DNA of 56,327 nucleotides from the NCBI GenBank assembly GCA_017462385.1, contig JAFTRE010000021.1:1-56327 (forward strand). Direction: 5' to 3'. Shown here piece by piece: positions 1 through 8,677 of the stretch. The notes under the pieces were generated by a model that had not been told where the DNA came from, did not search any database, and saw only the letters and a program-made list of their open reading frames with translations. Positions within the stretch are counted from its first letter, which is position 1; each line of letters opens with the position of its first letter. The DNA is from Clostridia bacterium (lineage in GTDB: Bacteria > Bacillota > Clostridia > Oscillospirales > CAG-272). The position numbers and the translations under genes are program-made.

Positions 1-1203
1 ATCTACAAGATTCAGAAGAAGATCGTTCGTCGTTGGCTTCTTGTTGACAAGAAGAGAGTTGACGGCAGACGTATGGACGAGATCCGTCCTCTTGCATCCG
101 AGGTAGGTCTTATTCCCAGAGTACACGGCTCGGGTCTCTTTACCAGAGGTCAGACTCAGGTGCTTACAGTTGCTACTCTCGGTACTCTTTCCGAGGCTCA
201 GATGCTCGCCGGTCTCGACTCCGAGACCTCCAAGAGATATATGCACCACTACAATCTGCCCGGCTTCTCTACCGGTGAGGCTAAGGCTGTCCGTTCTCCC
301 GGCCGTCGTGAAATCGGTCACGGCGCACTGGCTGAGCGCTCGCTCGTTCCCGTTCTTCCCTCCGAGGAGGAATTCCCCTATGCTATCCGTCTTGTTTCGG
401 ATGTTGTTTCCTCTAACGGTTCCACATCTCAGGGTTCTGTGTGCGGTTCTACACTTGCTCTTATGGCAGCAGGCGTTCCGATCAAGGCTCCTGTTGCAGG
501 TATCTCCTGCGGTCTGATTACAGCTGAGGACGGCTCCTGGGACACCATGCTCGACATTCAGGGTCTTGAGGACTTCTACGGCGACATGGACTTCAAGGTT
601 GCAGGTACTCACAAGGGTATCACCTCCATTCAGATGGACCTCAAGATCGACGGTCTGACACCCGAGATCATCAAAAAGGCATTTGCCGACACCCACAAGG
701 GTCGCGATTATATCATCGACGAGATACTTCTCAAGGCTATCGACGGTCCTCGCGCAGAGGTATCCATGTACGCTCCCAAAATGACCACCATGCACATCGA
801 TCCCGATAAGATCCGCGAGGTCATCGGTAAGGGCGGCGCGGTCATTCAGAAGATCGTTGCCGACAGCGGTGCAAAGGTCGACATCGAGGATGACGGTACT
901 ATCGTCATTGCCGCAGTCAACGGCGAGTCTGCCGCTATGGCTAAGGCTATGATCGATGCCATCGTATTCGAGCCTGAGGTAGGCGCTGTCTACACAGGTA
1001 AGGTCACCGGCATCAAGGAGTTCGGTTGCTTCGTAGAGTACGCTCCCGGTAAGGAGGGCATGGTGCACATCTCCAAGATCGCACCTAAGAGACTTGAAAA
1101 GGTCGAGGACGCAGGCATCGAGATCGGCTCCGTCGTTAAAGTAAAATACATGGGTCTTGACAAGAAGGGCCGCATGGACTTCTCCATCAAGGACGCTAAC
1201 TAA
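1..1203 (+). CDS. pnp: Polynucleotide phosphorylase, C-terminal part (5' end outside window)
   Basis: The reading frame is open from base 1, so the gene is cut by the window edge. About 400 residues remain of a protein usually near 700. PNPase is the phosphorolytic 3'-5' exoribonuclease of the cytoplasmic RNA degradosome. Visible in order are the second RNase PH core, with the HGSGLFTRG phosphate/RNA-binding segment and the GDMDFKVAGT catalytic segment; a KH domain (IREVIGKGGAVIQKI); and a complete C-terminal S1 domain (GAVYTGKVTGIKEFGCFVE to FSIKDAN). All expected motifs are intact. An internal ATG at 73 is not the real start, because conserved sequence runs upstream of it. The codon use is highly biased, as in strongly expressed genes. 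Identification is secure. Confidence 0.97.
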   Translation: MYKIQKKIVRRWLLVDKKRVDGRRMDEIRPLASEVGLIPRVHGSGLFTRGQTQVLTVATLGTLSEAQMLAGLDSETSKRYMHHYNLPGFSTGEAKAVRSPGRREIGHGALAERSLVPVLPSEEEFPYAIRLVSDVVSSNGSTSQGSVCGSTLALMAAGVPIKAPVAGISCGLITAEDGSWDTMLDIQGLEDFYGDMDFKVAGTHKGITSIQMDLKIDGLTPEIIKKAFADTHKGRDYIIDEILLKAIDGPRAEVSMYAPKMTTMHIDPDKIREVIGKGGAVIQKIVADSGAKVDIEDDGTIVIAAVNGESAAMAKAMIDAIVFEPEVGAVYTGKVTGIKEFGCFVEYAPGKEGMVHISKIAPKRLEKVEDAGIEIGSVVKVKYMGLDKKGRMDFSIKDAN

Positions 1204-1212
1204 AATTATATC

Positions 1213-1264
1213 GGGGCTCTGCCCCGTACCCCGCAGGGGACACTTTTGAAAAAGTGCCCCCTGC
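1213..1264. repeat. GC-rich double-hairpin intergenic element after pnp
   Basis: Two hairpins stand back to back: GGGGC-TCT-GCCCC at 1213-1225, and a 15-bp stem with one mismatch and a 2-base loop at 1233-1264. The second stem carries T and A runs near its tip. A C-rich and T-rich tail (CCCCTCAAAACTTTTC) follows. It could end pnp transcription, but it does not look like a standard G+C stem plus U-tract. It resembles the dispersed palindromic elements common in clostridial genomes; only this copy is in the window. Confidence 0.55.
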
Positions 1265-1356
1265 CCCCTCAAAACTTTTCAACCACAGACAAGGCTTTTG
1301 AGGTTTTTCATCTCGGGGCTGAGTTCCCGCAAATAATAAATAAAAGGAGAGGTAAT

Positions 1357-2364
1357 ATGCATACACCACCGATTCCGGGCAGCGGACGCGCGGCAAGACT
1401 GCGCAAAAGAAAGATCAAGCGAATAACACTGTTTGCCTCTCTTATTGTGATTATATTGCTGTTAATAACGGCGGCGATATTACTTGCCGTTCAGATTGCA
1501 AGATTATCGTCTAACCTTCCCAAGGACAACAACACCTCCGATACCACAACAAGCACGCCTACCGACACATCGGGGCCGGTCAGCAGTAACACGGGCTACA
1601 CCGCGTTTATGTATGATTCGGCAAAAATGAAGCAAGGTCCGCTCGTTTTGGTCAATAAGGATCATGAGTACACATTCCCCTCGGGTCTGTCCCAGCTCAT
1701 GGAGATACGCAGCAGCCGCACCAAAAGTGCGGACGGCAATTATGCCTATTCCTGCGACTATGACAAGCTCATGGATTCCGAAGCGCTCACCGCTTTCAAC
1801 AAAATGATGGACGCGTTCTATACCTCCACGGGCAACGGCTACGCTCTCGTCACCGCGGCATACCGCACAGCGGAGGAGCAAAATTCGCTCGGACTTGAAA
1901 CTAAAGGCGGCTACAGCGACCACCATACAGGTTGCCTTGTCACCATTAAATTCTACAAAGACGGCATAATGTACGACCAGCGCGATGCCTCCTTCACCGA
2001 GGATTACAAATGGCTCGCCGACCACGCGCATGAATACGGCTTTGTAACTCGTTACCCCGACAGCAAGGTCGCGGTAACCGAGGTCAGCAACTATTCAAAC
2101 GCTTACCGTTATGTCGGCATGTCGCATGCCGCATATATGCACGCCAACAACCTCTGCCTTGAGGAATACGTTGAACTGCTCAAATCTCATAACGTAGACG
2201 GCTCACACCTCACTGTCACCGCCGCTGACGGCGTGCAGTACGAAATTTATCGCATACCTGCCTCCACCGCGGCACAGACGTCGGTGCAGGTCCCCGAGGG
2301 CAAGCAATATACCATCTCGGGCGATAATGACGGCGGCTTGATCGTTTCCGTCAAGCTCAACTGA
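1357..2364 (+). CDS. VanY-like (peptidase M15) membrane protein, metal site degenerate
   Basis: 335 residues. The ATG at 1357 follows AGGAGAGG, so it is preferred to in-frame upstream codons that lie in the intergenic repeat. A basic N-terminus, a transmembrane segment (about residues 22-46) and a Thr/Ser-rich linker lead to an extracellular domain. That domain matches the VanY/M15B D,D-carboxypeptidase fold: AAYRTAEEQ, GYSDHHTG, WLADHAHEYGFVTRYP and YRYVG. In active enzymes the zinc ligands come from SxHxxGxAxD and ExWHxR. Here the Asp is Thr (SDHHTGCLVT), and the Glu/His of the second motif are replaced (YSNAYRYVG). Fold assignment is good. I infer loss of catalysis and perhaps a peptidoglycan-binding role. 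A terminator separates it from the next gene. Confidence 0.8.
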   Translation: MHTPPIPGSGRAARLRKRKIKRITLFASLIVIILLLITAAILLAVQIARLSSNLPKDNNTSDTTTSTPTDTSGPVSSNTGYTAFMYDSAKMKQGPLVLVNKDHEYTFPSGLSQLMEIRSSRTKSADGNYAYSCDYDKLMDSEALTAFNKMMDAFYTSTGNGYALVTAAYRTAEEQNSLGLETKGGYSDHHTGCLVTIKFYKDGIMYDQRDASFTEDYKWLADHAHEYGFVTRYPDSKVAVTEVSNYSNAYRYVGMSHAAYMHANNLCLEEYVELLKSHNVDGSHLTVTAADGVQYEIYRIPASTAAQTSVQVPEGKQYTISGDNDGGLIVSVKLN

Positions 2365-2374
2365 TAATAAACAT

Positions 2375-2403
2375 AAAGCCAAACTCGCGAGTTTGGCTTT
2401 TCT
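2375..2403 (+). terminator. Rho-independent terminator after the VanY-like gene
   Basis: A perfect palindrome spans 2375-2400: AGCCAAACTCG pairs with CGAGTTTGGCT, flanked by AAA and TTT, and a short T-rich tail follows. Confidence 0.85.
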
Positions 2404-2425
2404 GTAAAATAAAAAGGAGATCAAT

Positions 2426-3652
2426 ATGCCCAAAATACACCCCGCGGACGCCGAAGCCGAGCGCTGTCTCGAAATACAACGTCAAACTGCCTCGCGCGGC
2501 AAGGTCGCAGACACGATAATGCTCGCGACGCTCGCGCTGATAATACTTGTTTTTGGACTTTTAATATATATTTTACCTCACAGCACCTTTTCCGAGGATG
2601 AAAACCGCACACTTCAGACCTTTCCGAAGTTTTCGTTCAAAGCGCTTGCCGATGGGTCCTATACCGCCGATATCGGCACATTTTACGCGGACCAGTTCCC
2701 CGCCCGACGTGCTTTCGTTCAACTTAAAGGCGTCGCGGAGTTGGCACAGCTCAAAATGCAGAACAATTCCGTCATACCCGGCAAGGACGGCACGCTGATA
2801 AAACGGCAGGAGTACACCGACTATTCCTTCGCTCGCGCCAATATGTCTGCAATCGCGGATTTTCGGGCTACACTCGCAGAGGACAACATCCCCGTCACAG
2901 TCGCCATTGCGCCCCGCTCGGTCGATGTGCTCGCGCACACCTTGCACCCGCTTTACGGCGACAGCCGCTCGGCTGTCATCTGGAATGTACTGAGCGAATA
3001 CGAGTCGGACGCTACAGAGCTGCGCGACATAATGACACTGCACGCCCAGCTCGGCGAATACGTTTGGTACAAAACCGACCACCACTGGACGACCGCCGGC
3101 GCATATCTCGCTTACGTCGCGCTCGGCGAAAAGCTGGGTTATGAGCCCCTGCCCGAAAGTTATTTCACGCCCGAGACCGTCTCCGACGAGTTTTACGGCA
3201 CGACCTATTCAAGCTCGGGATTATATTCGACTCTTCCCGACACCATGCAGTATTACCGCTACGAGGGTGATGCCGGCTATGTCGTCGAGGATATGCTGAC
3301 GGGCGATGTGCTGAACGGCTTTTACGACACAAGCTATCTCGAGAAAAAAGATAAATACAGCTCGTTTATCGGCGAGAACAAGGCACACGTCCGCATCTAC
3401 GATACCGCCGCGACCGAGCAAAAACCCACACTGGTGGTCGTCAAGGACAGCTACGCAAACTCACTCGCACCTTTTCTCGCAATTCATTTTGACCTTGAGG
3501 TCATCGACCTGCGCTATTATGTCGGCTCGGTCGCCGAACTCGCACGCGAAAAGAGCGCCGCAGGCGTGATGATACTGTCAGGCGCGGACAACATCGCCAT
3601 CTCGGACAGCATGACGCTTCTGCGTTACGGCATGGCAAAAAAGGCAGAATAA
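2426..3652 (+). CDS. DHHW-family protein (AlgX/SGNH-like, membrane-anchored)
   Basis: 408 residues. The ATG follows AAGGAG at 7-bp spacing. One N-terminal transmembrane segment (about residues 33-52, IMLATLALIILVFGLLIYIL) anchors an extracytoplasmic domain. The domain has the family hallmark KTDHHWTTAGAYLAY and, later, VVVKDSYANSLAPFL, which corresponds to the SGNH-like Ser block. Such proteins resemble AlgX/PatB O-acetyl handling enzymes and are often found with MBOAT acyltransferases. No MBOAT gene is next to it here, so the substrate cannot be stated. It probably acts on a cell-surface polymer. It lies between two predicted wall-side proteins on the same strand. Confidence 0.82.
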   Translation: MPKIHPADAEAERCLEIQRQTASRGKVADTIMLATLALIILVFGLLIYILPHSTFSEDENRTLQTFPKFSFKALADGSYTADIGTFYADQFPARRAFVQLKGVAELAQLKMQNNSVIPGKDGTLIKRQEYTDYSFARANMSAIADFRATLAEDNIPVTVAIAPRSVDVLAHTLHPLYGDSRSAVIWNVLSEYESDATELRDIMTLHAQLGEYVWYKTDHHWTTAGAYLAYVALGEKLGYEPLPESYFTPETVSDEFYGTTYSSSGLYSTLPDTMQYYRYEGDAGYVVEDMLTGDVLNGFYDTSYLEKKDKYSSFIGENKAHVRIYDTAATEQKPTLVVVKDSYANSLAPFLAIHFDLEVIDLRYYVGSVAELAREKSAAGVMILSGADNIAISDSMTLLRYGMAKKAE

Positions 3653-3712
3653 TATCTGTATACGCTATAAAAAACAACGGCAAAATAATTATATATTAAC
3701 GAGGTAAGGATC

Positions 3713-3946
3713 ATGAAAACAGAAACCAAAATAAACAAAAAAATGCCCCGTCGCATCTGCCGTCCCTATATCAAAAACAGCGTCAGCTATCGCTGCGAGG
3801 TCTACCCCACCGACAAGTCCACACACCCTACGCTCTCCTCAGGCGTCACCGGCAGCTTCAGCATCCCACTTCTTCCCATACTGCTGTCCGTCGTAGCAAT
3901 GATTGGCGTCATGTATCTGTCGATACTCAAAAAATTGTGCAAATAA
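3713..3946 (+). CDS. Small membrane protein of unknown function
   Basis: 77 residues, with a GAGGTAAGG ribosome site 4-6 bases before the ATG. The N-terminal 45 residues are basic and polar. Residues about 50-73 (FSIPLLPILLSVVAMIGVMYLSIL) form one transmembrane helix, and the protein ends in KKLCK. No family is recognised. A strong terminator follows at once, which supports a real transcription unit. Confidence 0.55.
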   Translation: MKTETKINKKMPRRICRPYIKNSVSYRCEVYPTDKSTHPTLSSGVTGSFSIPLLPILLSVVAMIGVMYLSILKKLCK

Positions 3947-3951
3947 ATATA

Positions 3952-3991
3952 AAATGTGCGTACATCCATATCGGATGTACGCACATTTTTT
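3952..3991. terminator. Bidirectional terminator between the small membrane gene and recG
   Basis: A 16-bp perfect stem (AAATGTGCGTACATCC and its complement, 3952-3967 / 3973-3988) with a 5-base loop, then T-rich sequence on the plus side. It sits between converging genes. Confidence 0.88.
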
Positions 3992-4011
3992 CACAATATC
4001 AATACATCAAA

Positions 4012-6141
4012 TCAACTTATATCCGAGCTGTCCGTCTTGAACATAGCCGCCGCAGCACGGCGAAGCTCGGGGTAATCGGCGAGTGTCGCGTCGACGGTGA
4101 CAAGCTCACGGGCAGACTCTGTAGCAAGTCCCATCAGCTCGGGGTCGTCACACTGCCCTGCCAGTCGAAAACTGACACCTCCGCTTTGTCGTATACCGCC
4201 ACCGCCCGCATTTCCGACAAAGTCACCGGGGCCTCGCATGGAAAGGTCTGTCTCGGCGATGAGATAGCCGTCATAAGTCGTGCGCATGGTCTCAAGTCTG
4301 CGGCGAGCCGACTCACTCTCGGCATCCGAAACCAGCACGCAATAAGATTTTCTTTGCCCGCGCCCGACACGCCCGCGCAGCTGATGCAGCTGCGAAAGCC
4401 CGAACCGCTCGGCATTCTCAACTATCATAAGGCAAGCGTTGGGTACATTGACTCCTACCTCAATAACCGTCGTCGACACCAACACCTGACACTCACCGAG
4501 GCTGAACGACTGCATCACGGCGTCCTTTTCTGCGCTCGACATACGCCCGTGCATCAAGCCCACACGCAAATGCGGCAACCGCTCGGCAAGCTCGCGGGCA
4601 TACACCTCCGCCGCCTTTAGCGGCGGCTGTTTCTCCGCAACGCGATCAAACAGCGTAATATCCGCCAGACTTATTTCGTTGTCCTCACACTCGCGCTCCT
4701 CGATGGCGGGGCAAACTATATACACCTGACCGCCCGCGGCACACTGCTTGGTTATAAACACGTCCAGTCGCGCTCGATAGCTGTCGTCCACCACAAAGGT
4801 GTCAACGCGCTGACGCCCGGGCGGCATTTCGTCTATTTTGGAAATATCAAGATCTCCGTACATAACAAGCGCCAATGAGCGCGGAATGGGCGTCGCACTC
4901 ATTACGAGCACATGCGCACTTTTGCTCTTTTCTGCCAGCGTCGCGCGCTGTGCAACACCGAATCGGTGCTGTTCATCAGTCACAACTAGCCCAGGCGCCG
5001 CAAACTCGACACCGTCAGATATAAGCGCGTGCGTTCCGATAACAACATCGAGTCGGCTCTCATCCTCGGCGGCAAGCGCCGCCTTGATGCGCCGCTTTTC
5101 TGACGCGGGCGTCGCACCAACGAGCAAGCGGCACTCTATACCAAGCTCGGCGAAAAGCGGAGCCATATCCTCATAATGCTGACGCGCCAAAATTTCGGTC
5201 GGCGCCATAAGCGCCGCCTGGCGTCCGTTTCTGACGGCGATATACATAGCGGCGGCGGCACATACCGTCTTGCCGCAACCCACGTCGCCGACCACTATAC
5301 GCCGCATGGGCGTGTCACTTTCCATATCGGCGCGAATATCGTTGATGGTACGAAGCTGTGCACCTGTCAGACTGTAAGGCAGGCGGCGCAACAGCGTGGA
5401 CACATCGTTGTCAACACAGCGCGGCGCGCCCTTTTGCCGCTGTGCCTTTTGTGCCGTGGCAAGCCCCAGCGCGAACATAAAAAATTCGTCAAATATCAAC
5501 CGCCGCTTGGCAATGGCGAGCGATTTATAGTCCTCTGGCTCATGTATATTGCGCAGAGCGAACGCCAATGTGCACAGCGAATGGCGCGTGCGTATGCTGT
5601 CGGGCAGATGGTCCTCTAGCCGCTCCTTTGCAAGCAACAGCGCCGCGGCAATATCCTTTTGTATCTGCTTTTGGCTGAGTCCCTCGGTCAATCTGTACAC
5701 GGGATAAAGCGACGGTAACGGCTTTTGTTCGTCGTAAGGCTCGTATGCGGGGGACGACATGGAAAAGCCCCTGCCCTCTCGCTCTACCTTGCCCCAGAAA
5801 CGAAACGTCGAACCGATTGGGAATTTATCCTTGAGAAAATTCTGATTGAAAAACGTAATAATACAGCTACCGCTGTCATCAAACGCACGAAAGCGCAAAA
5901 GATCCATGCCGCGACGAATACGCACACCGCGCGGCTCGGTCGCGACCGTCAACAGCACCGCACTCTTTATATCATCCCGCGCCGCCCCCAGCAGGCAAAT
6001 ATCGCCGCGGTTTTCATATGCGCGAGGAAAAAAGAACAGCAGGTCTTCGACGGTATATATGCCCATACGGGCATACGCCGCCGCGCGCACCTCACCAACA
6101 CCGTAAAGCTTTTTTATGGATATTTCATTCAGACCCGCCAT
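4012..6141 (-). CDS. recG: ATP-dependent DNA helicase RecG
   Basis: 709 residues, close to family length (about 680-700). RecG remodels stalled replication forks and branch-migrates recombination intermediates. The N-terminal wedge/OB region (GVGEVRAAAYARMGIYTVEDLLFFFPRAYENR-type start) precedes two helicase lobes with GDVGCGKT (Walker A), TDEQHRFG (DEXH box, here DEQH), VMSATPIPRSL (motif III) and the C-terminal LRGRVGRGQRKSYC (motif VI). Conserved family sequence begins at the ATG at 6141, so that start was chosen over a longer in-frame extension that would overlap the promoter. A consensus promoter lies just upstream. The gene appears to be monocistronic. Confidence 0.96.
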   Translation of the reverse strand: MAGLNEISIKKLYGVGEVRAAAYARMGIYTVEDLLFFFPRAYENRGDICLLGAARDDIKSAVLLTVATEPRGVRIRRGMDLLRFRAFDDSGSCIITFFNQNFLKDKFPIGSTFRFWGKVEREGRGFSMSSPAYEPYDEQKPLPSLYPVYRLTEGLSQKQIQKDIAAALLLAKERLEDHLPDSIRTRHSLCTLAFALRNIHEPEDYKSLAIAKRRLIFDEFFMFALGLATAQKAQRQKGAPRCVDNDVSTLLRRLPYSLTGAQLRTINDIRADMESDTPMRRIVVGDVGCGKTVCAAAAMYIAVRNGRQAALMAPTEILARQHYEDMAPLFAELGIECRLLVGATPASEKRRIKAALAAEDESRLDVVIGTHALISDGVEFAAPGLVVTDEQHRFGVAQRATLAEKSKSAHVLVMSATPIPRSLALVMYGDLDISKIDEMPPGRQRVDTFVVDDSYRARLDVFITKQCAAGGQVYIVCPAIEERECEDNEISLADITLFDRVAEKQPPLKAAEVYARELAERLPHLRVGLMHGRMSSAEKDAVMQSFSLGECQVLVSTTVIEVGVNVPNACLMIVENAERFGLSQLHQLRGRVGRGQRKSYCVLVSDAESESARRRLETMRTTYDGYLIAETDLSMRGPGDFVGNAGGGGIRQSGGVSFRLAGQCDDPELMGLATESARELVTVDATLADYPELRRAAAAMFKTDSSDIS

Positions 6142-6171
6142 ATGCCGCCCCCGCTCTCGTTTGTTAATTAA

Positions 6172-6200
6172 ATTATACCCCGCCCCGCCCCGCTTGTCAA
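6172..6200 (-). promoter_or_regulatory. Sigma-A promoter of recG
   Basis: On the minus strand TTGACA (6200-6195) and TATAAT (6177-6172) are separated by exactly 17 bp, about 30 bp before the recG start codon. Confidence 0.85.
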
Positions 6201-6238
6201 GCACCGCGCACGCCGTATAAAAAATTTTCCCGCGGCAG

Positions 6239-6267
6239 TTTACAATTCGCAGGAAATGGTATATAAT
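6239..6267 (+). promoter_or_regulatory. Sigma-A promoter of the 6298 gene
   Basis: TTTACA (6239-6244), a 17-bp spacer and TATAAT (6262-6267), 30 bp before the ATG. Confidence 0.8.
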
Positions 6268-6297
6268 ATATAATGATAATATCAGGAGGGTAAGACA

Positions 6298-6573
6298 ATG
6301 TCAAGTTGGAATGATTTCAAAGCGGACGCTTCAAAGGTCGCGTCCAAGGTCGCCGTCAAAACAGGAGAGATAGCCGACGCAGCAACGGCTCATGTGCGGC
6401 TTCAGACGCTCAAGCTTCGCCTTTGCGAGGAATATGAAAAGCTCGGCAGACTTACATACAAGTCTACGCGTGCAGACGAACCCATAGACACCGCCGATCA
6501 GATCGCCAAAATAGATGATATTCGCGCTGAGATACAGCAGCTCCGAGATGAGATAGCGGCGAAAAAGAATTAA
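6298..6573 (+). CDS. Small helical (coiled-coil) protein, unknown function
   Basis: 91 residues after a strong AGGAGGG site. It is alpha-helical throughout, with an Ala/Lys-rich first part and heptad-like C-terminal sequence (IAKIDDIRAEIQQLRDEIAAKKN). There is no signal peptide, membrane segment or cysteine cluster. Small proteins of this type are frequent in clostridial genomes, but no function is known to me. It has its own promoter and terminator, so it is a free-standing gene. Confidence 0.75.
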   Translation: MSSWNDFKADASKVASKVAVKTGEIADAATAHVRLQTLKLRLCEEYEKLGRLTYKSTRADEPIDTADQIAKIDDIRAEIQQLRDEIAAKKN

Positions 6574-6579
6574 TATTCT

Positions 6580-6620
6580 AAGATAGAAAGTTGTTTTTGC
6601 AATTTTCTATCTTTATTTTT
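6580..6620 (+). terminator. Terminator after the small helical protein gene
   Basis: Arms AAGATAGAAAGTTG (6580-6593) and CAATTTTCTATCTT (6600-6613), one G-T pair, followed by TATTTTT. Confidence 0.82.
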
Positions 6621-6640
6621 AAAAATTTTTCAAAAACCTC

Positions 6641-6689
6641 TTGACAAATGCTCCGACATGTTGTATTATTGTGTTGGTACAATAATACA
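6641..6689 (+). promoter_or_regulatory. Promoter and overlapping operator of the YtrA-type operon
   Basis: TTGACA (6641-6646), 17 bp, TATTAT (6664-6669). An 11-bp inverted repeat with a 6-bp centre (TGTATTATTGT at 6662-6672, ACAATAATACA at 6679-6689) covers the -10 and the start of transcription. Its place suggests autorepression by the GntR protein encoded just downstream. Confidence 0.8.
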
Positions 6690-6707
6690 GAAAGGAGGCA
6701 CCTCGCC

Positions 6708-7070
6708 ATGGCATGGCAATTCAACAATACAGAAGCGGTGTTCTTGCAGATCGCAGACAGACTTCGCCACGATATTCTCAACGGCAAATATCAACCCGAT
6801 CAACAAATACCGCCTGTAAGACAGCTCGCATCTATCGCTGCTGTCAACCCCAACACCATGCAAAAAGCGCTGACTTGCCTTGAAGACGAAGGTCTTCTGC
6901 ATTCGCAAGGCACCGTCGGCCGATTTGTCACCTCGGATACAGCCGTTCTTGACGCCGCGCGCGAAAAAATGCGGCGCGACACTGTACGCGGCTGGCTCAA
7001 ACAAGCCAAGGAGCTTGGCATTTCCACCGAGGAGCTGATAAAATACATCGAGGAGGTAACACAACAATGA
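6708..7070 (+). CDS. GntR-family regulator, YtrA subfamily
   Basis: 120 residues, the short YtrA length: a winged HTH plus a small C-terminal helical tail, without the large FadR/HutC ligand domain. HTH features are FLQIADRLRHDILNGKY, PPVRQLASIAAVNPNTMQKAL and EGLLHSQGTVGRFV. The ATG at 6708 follows AGGAGG; upstream in-frame codons lie inside the promoter. Its stop overlaps the start of the ABC ATPase (ATGA), so the three genes are translationally coupled. In Bacilli such regulators repress adjacent ABC transporter genes and respond to cell-wall-active compounds. The inducer here is unknown. Confidence 0.92.
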   Translation: MAWQFNNTEAVFLQIADRLRHDILNGKYQPDQQIPPVRQLASIAAVNPNTMQKALTCLEDEGLLHSQGTVGRFVTSDTAVLDAAREKMRRDTVRGWLKQAKELGISTEELIKYIEEVTQQ

Positions 7071-7780
7071 ACGTACCTGTTTTGACTTGCAATCACCTGC
7101 GCAAAAGCTACAAGAACGGCGCATTGGTTTTAAGCGATTTCAACTGCACACTGCCTGCCGGCAAGATAATAGGCCTGCTCGGACCTAACGGGTGCGGAAA
7201 ATCCACACTTATGAAGCTTATCTGCGGCATTTTAGTGCCCGACAGCGGCGCAATAACCGTTTGCGGTCATCCGAGAAGCGAAAAGACCAACGCACTCATC
7301 TCATATCTGCCCGAGCGCACCTATTTCAACTCATGGATGAAAGTCGATGAGCTTATCGACTATTTTTCCGAATTTTATGAGGATTTTGACAGCGCACGCG
7401 CCCGCGAAATGCTGCACAATCTCGGAATCGACACCAAAGCAAACCTCAAATCCCTCTCAAAGGGTACAAAAGAAAAGGTACAGCTGATAATGGTCATGGC
7501 GCGCCGTGCAAGGCTTTATTTGCTCGACGAGCCCATCGCCGGAGTCGACCCTGCCGCGCGTGACTACATCCTGCAAACTATCATAAGCAATTACGATCCC
7601 CAAGCGACAATCATCATAACCACGCACTTGATACACGACATCGAGCCTATTCTCGATGAATTTGCCTTCATGGGCTACGGCGGACAGATACTGATGTCGG
7701 GAGATGCTGACGATGTCCGTACAGAAAAAGGCAAATCGCTTGACGAACTGTTCAGGGAGGTGTTCAGATATGTTCAGTAA
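7067..7780 (+). CDS. ABC transporter ATP-binding protein
   Basis: 237 residues. Walker A is GPNGCGKST, the signature is LSKGTKEK (degenerate LSGGQ), Walker B is LYLLDEP with the D-loop GVDPAAR, and the switch His is in TTHLIHD. The degenerate signature and short length fit the YtrB/CcmA-like ATPases encoded beside YtrA-type regulators. The start overlaps the regulator stop by 4 bases and the end overlaps the permease start by 11. It drives the membrane protein encoded next, probably for export or membrane-stress defence; the substrate is unknown. Confidence 0.93.
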   Translation: MNVPVLTCNHLRKSYKNGALVLSDFNCTLPAGKIIGLLGPNGCGKSTLMKLICGILVPDSGAITVCGHPRSEKTNALISYLPERTYFNSWMKVDELIDYFSEFYEDFDSARAREMLHNLGIDTKANLKSLSKGTKEKVQLIMVMARRARLYLLDEPIAGVDPAARDYILQTIISNYDPQATIIITTHLIHDIEPILDEFAFMGYGGQILMSGDADDVRTEKGKSLDELFREVFRYVQ

Positions 7781-8633
7781 ATTATTAAAACACGACATGC
7801 GTTCGATCGGCCGCTATTGGTGGATAATAGCTGTCAGCACATTGGGACTGTCTCTTGTAGGCGCGTTTGCCTTTCGCTTTATTCTGGAAACCTCTATGAA
7901 TGACTTCGAGTATCCCGTCTTTACAATACTTGCAATGTTGATCTTGATAGGATGCTACCTGGGCGTCATTGCATCAGTCATCATAACCGAAATACTGGTA
8001 TTTCTGCGCTTTTACAAAAACTTTTTCACAGATGAGGGGTACTTGACCTTTACCCTACCCGTAAGCCGTAAAAGCTTGCTCGCCTCAAAAACCGTCAATG
8101 CATTTATATGGACGCTTGCGCAAGTATTTTTGCTTTTGTTCTGCATCATATTTATATTCGGCACTATAAGCACGCCTATGAGCGAGGGAAGCGGTATTAT
8201 AAACCCCGTTCTGCTTGTGTCGATAGGTGACTTTTTCATCGAGGCTTGGAAAAGCGTCGGCGCATGGGTTATAGTATATGTTATCGAGGCACTCGTTATG
8301 GTGGGACTATCCACACTGTTTTCCATATCGCTGGCTCATTTCTGCATCACCTTCGGCTCGGTCATCGCGAAAAAGCACAAATTGCTTGCCGCTATCGGCA
8401 TTTACTACGTAACCAACATGGTGCTGTCCTTTATTACTCAAATAGCAGCAATATTGGGCATGGCTATCATAGGCTCGCTGTACGATGCAGATGGCTATTA
8501 TTCAGCGGTGTACGACATCAATCCTGTTATTGCGGTCTTGCTGTTGATAGTCATAGCGGTTATGGCAGTGCTTGCCATAGTAATGTATCGACTGACACTG
8601 CGTCAGCTCGAGCGCAAGCTTAACCTCCCGTAA
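7770..8633 (+). CDS. ABC-2 type transporter permease
   Basis: 287 residues. The ATG at 7770 has AGGGAGG 9 bases upstream and lies within the end of the ATPase gene. About six hydrophobic segments are visible, for example WWIIAVSTLGLSLVGAFAF, FTILAMLILIGCYLGVIASVIIT, VFLLLFCIIFIFGTI and AVLLLIVIAVMAVLAIVMY. The loop YLTFTLPVSRKSLLASK is typical of ABC-2 permeases in this operon type. It forms the membrane channel for the preceding ATPase. Confidence 0.9.
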   Translation: MFSKLLKHDMRSIGRYWWIIAVSTLGLSLVGAFAFRFILETSMNDFEYPVFTILAMLILIGCYLGVIASVIITEILVFLRFYKNFFTDEGYLTFTLPVSRKSLLASKTVNAFIWTLAQVFLLLFCIIFIFGTISTPMSEGSGIINPVLLVSIGDFFIEAWKSVGAWVIVYVIEALVMVGLSTLFSISLAHFCITFGSVIAKKHKLLAAIGIYYVTNMVLSFITQIAAILGMAIIGSLYDADGYYSAVYDINPVIAVLLLIVIAVMAVLAIVMYRLTLRQLERKLNLP

Positions 8634-8640
8634 ATTTGCC

Positions 8641-8673
8641 GAGGGATGCCGTTTTGGCGGCATCCCTCATTTT
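8641..8673. terminator. Terminator between the ABC operon and the converging minus-strand gene
   Basis: An 11-bp stem GAGGGATGCCG (8641-8651) / CGGCATCCCTC (8658-8668), loop TTTTGG, then ATTTTT. Confidence 0.88.
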
Positions 8674-8677
8674 TGAT

